Origin: CAMLIZ01 sp036231905
Lineage (GTDB): Bacteria > Pseudomonadota > Gammaproteobacteria > Burkholderiales > Burkholderiaceae_C
NCBI RefSeq assembly: GCF_036231905.1
Contig: NZ_JAZARE010000009.1
Coordinates: forward strand, 232,409 to 296,408
Length of the DNA: 64,000 bases
Direction: 5' to 3'
Part shown: piece by piece, positions 60,427 to 64,000 of the stretch
Layout of the letters: the number at the start of each line of letters is the position of its first letter
Position numbering within the stretch: position 1 is the first letter of the stretch
Translations under genes and position numbers: made by a program
The notes under the pieces: generated by a model
Told to the model about the DNA's origin: nothing
The model's input: only the letters and a program-made list of their open reading frames with translations
Databases searched by the model: none

Positions 60427-61029
60427 GTGCTGTCCAACCTTGTGCCCGTGAAGACGCCGGAAGGCCACCAGGAGCTCGCCCAGCGCGTGCGCCGGCTGAG
60501 CCAGCGCCACCGCACCCTGCTGCTGTTGGTGGACGGCCGGCGCACCGTGCAGCAGGTGCTGCAGATGGCCTCGGCCGCCGGCGTGCCGGGTGAGTGTTTC
60601 GAGGAGCTGCTCTCCCTGGGCCTGGTGGTGGTGTCCGAGCCGGCGGACGGCAGCACGGTGGACCTGCACCACGTGGAGCTGCCGCTGGCGCACGAGGATT
60701 CGGTGCTGCCCGCCTCGGCCACGCTGCTGCCCGAGTCCGAACACGGCGACCTCGGCCCGCCGGTGTTCGAGTCGCAGGAAGACGCAGCGCCCGCCGACCC
60801 CCAGCTGGAAGAAGCGCGCGAGCTGCTGGTGCGGGCGCTGCGCAACGAGGCGCCGGTGACGGGTTCGCTCACCTTGATGAAGCTGCGGCGCGCCTCCACC
60901 CGCCAGGACGTGGAGCTGCTGCTGGACGAAGTGGAGCAGCGCATCCGCAAGCCGCGCAAGCAACTCATCGTGGCGCAATTGATGCGCCAGGTGAAGCACC
61001 TGTTGTCCCTGCCGCCGCTGGCCTCCTGA
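60427..61029 (+). CDS. Hypothetical cytoplasmic protein upstream of coaX
   Basis: The 200-residue protein starts with GTG at 60427 after GAGGGGAG. It has an N-terminal helical module (KTPEGHQELAQRVRRLSQRHRTLLLLVDGRRTVQQVLQMASAAGVPGECFEELLSLGLVVVS) resembling PilZ/DUF-type winged helices seen in Burkholderiales proteins, an acidic linker, and a C-terminal helical part (DPQLEEARELLVRALRNEAPVTGSLTLMKLRRASTRQDVELLLDEVEQRIRKPR). No named family is certain. The stop lies 12 bases before coaX, an operon-like spacing. It shares its upstream region with icmF. Confidence 0.75.
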   Translation: MLSNLVPVKTPEGHQELAQRVRRLSQRHRTLLLLVDGRRTVQQVLQMASAAGVPGECFEELLSLGLVVVSEPADGSTVDLHHVELPLAHEDSVLPASATLLPESEHGDLGPPVFESQEDAAPADPQLEEARELLVRALRNEAPVTGSLTLMKLRRASTRQDVELLLDEVEQRIRKPRKQLIVAQLMRQVKHLLSLPPLAS

Positions 61030-61041
61030 TACCCTGCGGCC

Positions 61042-61824
61042 ATGCCCTTTCTTGCGGTCGACATCGGCAACACCCGCCTGAAGTGGGCGCTGTACCACAC
61101 GCCCCAGCCGGGCAGCGACCCGGTCTCACACGGCGCCGTCTTTCTGGAGACCATCGAGCAGCTGGCCGAGGGTGACTGGGCCGGGCTGCCGATGCCTTCC
61201 ACCGTGCTGGGCTCCTGCGTGGCCGGCGATGCCGTGCGCCACCGGGTGGAAGACCAGGTGCACGAGCTCTGGGAGCGGCCCTGCAGCTGGGTGGTGTCCA
61301 GCGCGGCCGAAGCCGGCGTCATCAACGGCTACGACCATCCGGCCCGCCTGGGCGCCGACCGCTGGGTGGCGCTGATCGGTGCCCGCGCCCGGCTGCTGGC
61401 CAGCCAACGGCCGGGCCCGGCCCTGGTGGTGATGGTGGGCACGGCGGTCACCGTGGACGCGCTGGACGAACACGGCGAGTTCCTGGGCGGCTGCATCCTG
61501 CCCGGGCACGGCATCATGCTGCGCGCGCTGGAAGGTGGCACCGCGGGACTGCGGGTGCCCACTGGCGACGTGGTGCACTTCCCGACCAACACCAGCGACG
61601 CGCTCACCAGCGGCGGCACCTACGCGATCACCGGCGCCATCGAGCGCATGCACCGCCACCTGCTGCAGCGCGGCGGCCTGCCGCCCCAGGTGATCGTCAC
61701 CGGCGGGGCGGGCTGGAAGGTGGCCCCCTACCTGGGCGTGCCCTACGAACTGGTGGACACGCTGCTGTTCGACGGGCTGCTGCGCATCGGGCAGGAGCGG
61801 GCGAAGCCGCTGGCCGCGGTGTGA
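61042..61824 (+). CDS. coaX: Type III pantothenate kinase
   Basis: The 260-residue protein has the CoaX ATP-binding start FLAVDIGNTRLKWALY, the catalytic/pantothenate region GADRWVALIGARA, MVGTAVTVDALDEHGEFLGGCILPGHGIMLRAL and VTGGAGWKVAPYLGVPYELVDTLLFDGL. It starts CoA synthesis by phosphorylating pantothenate, is insensitive to CoA feedback and needs a monovalent cation. It follows the 60427 gene closely and is convergent with hslU. Confidence 0.96.
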   Translation: MPFLAVDIGNTRLKWALYHTPQPGSDPVSHGAVFLETIEQLAEGDWAGLPMPSTVLGSCVAGDAVRHRVEDQVHELWERPCSWVVSSAAEAGVINGYDHPARLGADRWVALIGARARLLASQRPGPALVVMVGTAVTVDALDEHGEFLGGCILPGHGIMLRALEGGTAGLRVPTGDVVHFPTNTSDALTSGGTYAITGAIERMHRHLLQRGGLPPQVIVTGGAGWKVAPYLGVPYELVDTLLFDGLLRIGQERAKPLAAV

Positions 61825-61858
61825 ACGGCGCGGTTTTCAGCGCCGCCGGCCGGCCGCG

Positions 61859-63187
61859 TCAGAGGATGTAGCGCGACAGGTCCTCGTTCTTCGCCAGCTC
61901 GCCCAACTTGGCGTCCACCGCAGGGCCGTCGATGCGCACGGTTTGCCCCTGCAGGTTGGGCGCGTCGAAGCTCACTTCGTCGAGCAGGCGTTCCATCACC
62001 GTCGCCAGGCGCCGGGCGCCGATGTTCTCGGTGCGCTCGTTCACGTCGTAGGCGATCTGCGCCAGCCGGCGGATGCCGTCAGGCTGCAGCTCCAGCGTCA
62101 CGCCTTCGGTCGCCAGCAAGGCCTGGTACTGCTTGACCAGGCTGGCGTGGGTCGAGGTGAGGATGGCCTCGAAGTCGTCCACGCTGAGCGAGCCGAGCTC
62201 CACCCGGATCGGGAAGCGGCCCTGCAGCTCCGGGATCAGGTCGCTCGGCTTGCTGAGGTGGAAGGCGCCGGAGGCGATGAAGAGGATGTGGTCCGTCTTC
62301 ACGATGCCGTACTTGGTGCTCACGCTGGTGCCTTCCACCAGCGGCAGCAGGTCACGCTGCACGCCCTGGCGCGACACGTCGGCGCCGCCGTGCTCGCTGC
62401 GCGAAGCCACCTTGTCGATCTCGTCGATGAAGACGATGCCGTTCTGCTCTGCGTTGTGCAGGGCGGCGGTGCGCAATTCGTCCTCGTTCACCAGCTTGCC
62501 GGCCTCTTCGTCCACGAGCAGCTTCATCGCCTCGGCGATCTTCAGCTTGCGCACCTTGCGCTTGGCCGAGCCCATCTGCGAGAACAGGCCCTTGAGCTGC
62601 TCGGCCATCTCCTCCATGCCGGCCGGCCCCATGATCTCGAGCGCGGGCTTGGCGTCGGCCACCTCGATCTCGATTTCCTTGTCGTCCAGCGCGCCTTCGC
62701 GCAGGCGCTTGCGCATGGTCTGGCGCGCGGTGTTGTCGCCCGCGCCGCCGGCCGACGGCGTGAGCCCGAACTCCGAGCGTGGCGGTGGCACCAGGATGTC
62801 CAGCACACGCTCCTCGGCGGCGTCCTCCGCGCGGGTGCGCTGGCGCCGCATCTGCGTTTCGCGCTCCTGCTTGATCGCCATCTCCACCAGGTCACGCACG
62901 ATGCTGTCCACGTCCTTGCCCACATAGCCCACCTCGGTGAACTTGGTCGCTTCCACCTTGATGAAGGGCGCGTCGGCCAGGCGGGCGAGCCGGCGTGCGA
63001 TCTCGGTCTTGCCCACGCCGGTGGGCCCGATCATCAGGATGTTCTTGGGCGTGATCTCGTGGCGCAGCTTCTCGTCCACCTGCTGGCGCCGCCAGCGGTT
63101 GCGCAGCGCGATCGCGACTGCGCGCTTGGCGTCCTTCTGGCCGACGATGTGGCGATCGAGTTCGGAGACGATCTCCTGGGGCGTCAT
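61859..63187 (-). CDS. hslU: ATP-dependent protease ATPase subunit HslU
   Basis: The 442-residue AAA+ unfoldase starts MTPQEIVSELDRHIVGQKDAKRAVAIALRNRWRR. It has the Walker A GPTGVGKTE (54-62), the pore motif GYVGKDVDSIVRDL, the large I domain, Walker B GIVFIDEIDKVASR and the C-terminal VGELAKNEDLSRYIL-type tail that docks into HslV. The ATG at 63187 is fixed by homology; the frame is open upstream through hslV in another register. It is five bases downstream of hslV. Confidence 0.97.
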   Translation of the reverse strand: MTPQEIVSELDRHIVGQKDAKRAVAIALRNRWRRQQVDEKLRHEITPKNILMIGPTGVGKTEIARRLARLADAPFIKVEATKFTEVGYVGKDVDSIVRDLVEMAIKQERETQMRRQRTRAEDAAEERVLDILVPPPRSEFGLTPSAGGAGDNTARQTMRKRLREGALDDKEIEIEVADAKPALEIMGPAGMEEMAEQLKGLFSQMGSAKRKVRKLKIAEAMKLLVDEEAGKLVNEDELRTAALHNAEQNGIVFIDEIDKVASRSEHGGADVSRQGVQRDLLPLVEGTSVSTKYGIVKTDHILFIASGAFHLSKPSDLIPELQGRFPIRVELGSLSVDDFEAILTSTHASLVKQYQALLATEGVTLELQPDGIRRLAQIAYDVNERTENIGARRLATVMERLLDEVSFDAPNLQGQTVRIDGPAVDAKLGELAKNEDLSRYIL

Positions 63188-63192
63188 GGTGC

Positions 63193-63738
63193 TCACTTCG
63201 ACTCCCCCAATACTTCGATCGTGTGGTTCATGTTCGTGTAGATGCAGATCTCGCCGGCGATCTCCAGCGCCTGTTTCACCAGTTCGGCCGGGGCCAAGTC
63301 GGTGTGCTTGAGCAGCGCCTTGGCGGCGGCCTGCGCGTAGGGGCCGCCCGATCCGATCGCGACGATGCCCTGTTCGGGCTCCAGCACGTCCCCGTTGCCG
63401 GTGATGATGAGCGAGGCCTCGCGGTCGGCCACGGCGAGCATGGCTTCCAGCCGGCGCAGCACGCGGTCGGTGCGCCAGTCTTTTGTGAGCTCGATGGCGG
63501 CGCGCACCAGGTGGCCCTGGTGCTTTTCCAGCTTGGCCTCGAAACGCTCGAAGAGCGTGAAGGCGTCGGCCGTGGCACCGGCAAAGCCGGCGAGCACCTG
63601 GTCGCGGTAGAGCTTGCGCACCTTGCGGGCGGTGGACTTGACGACCGTGTTGCCGAGGGTCACCTGGCCATCGCCGCCGATGGCGACCAGGTTGCCTCGG
63701 CGCACGCTCACGATGGTGGTGCCGTGGTAGGGTTCCAT
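63193..63738 (-). CDS. hslV: ATP-dependent protease peptidase subunit HslV
   Basis: The 181-residue proteasome-beta-like peptidase has a short propeptide (MEPYHG) before the catalytic N-terminal threonine Thr7 in TTIVSVRRGNLVAIGGDGQVTLGNTVVKSTARKVRKL. It also has AGFAGATADAFTLFERFEAKLE and SLIITGNGDVLEPEQGIVAIGSGGPYAQAAAKAL. It forms a two-hexamer chamber that degrades proteins unfolded by HslU. It is first in the hslVU operon; the start is set by homology. Confidence 0.97.
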   Translation of the reverse strand: MEPYHGTTIVSVRRGNLVAIGGDGQVTLGNTVVKSTARKVRKLYRDQVLAGFAGATADAFTLFERFEAKLEKHQGHLVRAAIELTKDWRTDRVLRRLEAMLAVADREASLIITGNGDVLEPEQGIVAIGSGGPYAQAAAKALLKHTDLAPAELVKQALEIAGEICIYTNMNHTIEVLGESK

Positions 63739-63878
63739 AAGCCTTCCCAGGTGGGGGTGGAGTGGGGGCGTTCAACCTTCTTGGTTGGTGTTGCGCTCGA
63801 TTCTCGAACCGTTCTGTCGCACTCGCGTGCAGCCCGCCGGTCGCGCCCGGCCGGCGGTCACTTTCTTCTGCTGGCTCT

Positions 63879-64000
63879 GTTCAGACCGGACACATGGGTA
63901 ACGCCTGTGCGGGGACATGGGTAACGCTTTCGGGGGTGAAGCCCTCGGGAGGAAGCCATGCCCTGGCAGGAGAGAAGCACCATGGACGTGCGACGGGAAT
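63879..64000 (+). mobile_element. Left end of an IS481-family insertion sequence (cut by window edge)
   Basis: The sequence contains TGTTCAGACCGGACACATGGG, then two direct copies of ACATGGGTAACGC (63892-63904 and 63915-63927), 23 bases apart. The start of a transposase reading frame follows. Such paired terminal motifs with a following MPW... frame are typical of IS481-like elements. The boundaries, the other end and target duplications lie beyond the window, so the start at 63879 is approximate. Confidence 0.7.
63958..64000 (+). CDS. IS481-type transposase, first 14 codons (cut by window edge)
   Basis: ATG at 63958 follows GGGAGGA at good spacing and encodes MPWQERSTMDVRRE before the window ends. 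IS481 transposases commonly start MPWxExxxMxxRxxF, so the match is good for its length. No catalytic DDE residues are in the window. Too short for the full family assignment. Confidence 0.65.
   Translation, partial: MPWQERSTMDVRRE

Noticed and set aside
57620..60451. 943-codon open frame on the plus strand opposite icmF
   Set aside because: Shadow of icmF: composition is His/Val/Ala/Gln-rich and no motif is visible, whereas icmF is a complete family member.

Overview
The window is about 70% GC and densely coded with short gaps. PEP-CTERM proteins, a GlyGly-CTERM protease, fused isobutyryl-CoA mutase IcmF, type III pantothenate kinase and HslUV together suggest a betaproteobacterium of the order Burkholderiales, near the Rubrivivax/Leptothrix/Ideonella (Sphaerotilaceae) group. 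This placement is inferred from gene content, not from a marker gene comparison. No rRNA, tRNA or CRISPR array was seen.

Layout. Positions 1-15053 hold mostly housekeeping and envelope genes: the end of transketolase, gap, a lipoprotein plus secreted subtilisin-like protease, SPOR protein, birA, a SET-domain protein, topB, an AEC transporter, a repeat-domain secreted protein, then proA-queC-lemA and an orphan CsgG-like lipoprotein gene. Positions 15013-33386 hold a type III secretion system (T3SS). sctU and a FliO-like gene run leftward. A lytic transglycosylase and sctV, C, D, F, I, J, K, L, N, O, P run rightward, followed by an acetyltransferase, a FixL/FixJ-type two-component pair and a divergent sctQ. 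Two probable secreted substrates follow: a DUF1521 (NopE-like, metal-induced autocleavage) protein with the GDPH cleavage motif, and a glycine-zipper/coiled-coil protein. Both have the same unusual upstream DNA element. sctR, sctS, sctT, recognisable translocators and a gatekeeper are not in the window.

Positions 33407-36825 hold two paralogous small proteins around a proline-rich lipoprotein, then an SRPBCC protein and a universal stress protein. Positions 36848-56332 are mixed chromosomal genes: an EF-G paralogue, two PEP-CTERM proteins, AMP nucleosidase, M61 and M28 peptidases, three divergent regulator or enzyme pairs, alanine dehydrogenase and a Nudix-metallo-beta-lactamase fusion. Positions 56432-63738 carry a decayed nucleotidyltransferase gene, icmF with a palindromic LiuR-like operator and a 9-bp minisatellite in its leader, coaX and hslVU. 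The right edge runs into the start of an IS481-type insertion sequence.

The most interesting system is the T3SS island. It has Ysc-like gene order with the export-gate genes RST absent, its own FixLJ-type regulators and acetyltransferase inserted between P and Q, and an autoprocessing NopE-family substrate that shares a promoter element with a second putative secreted protein.
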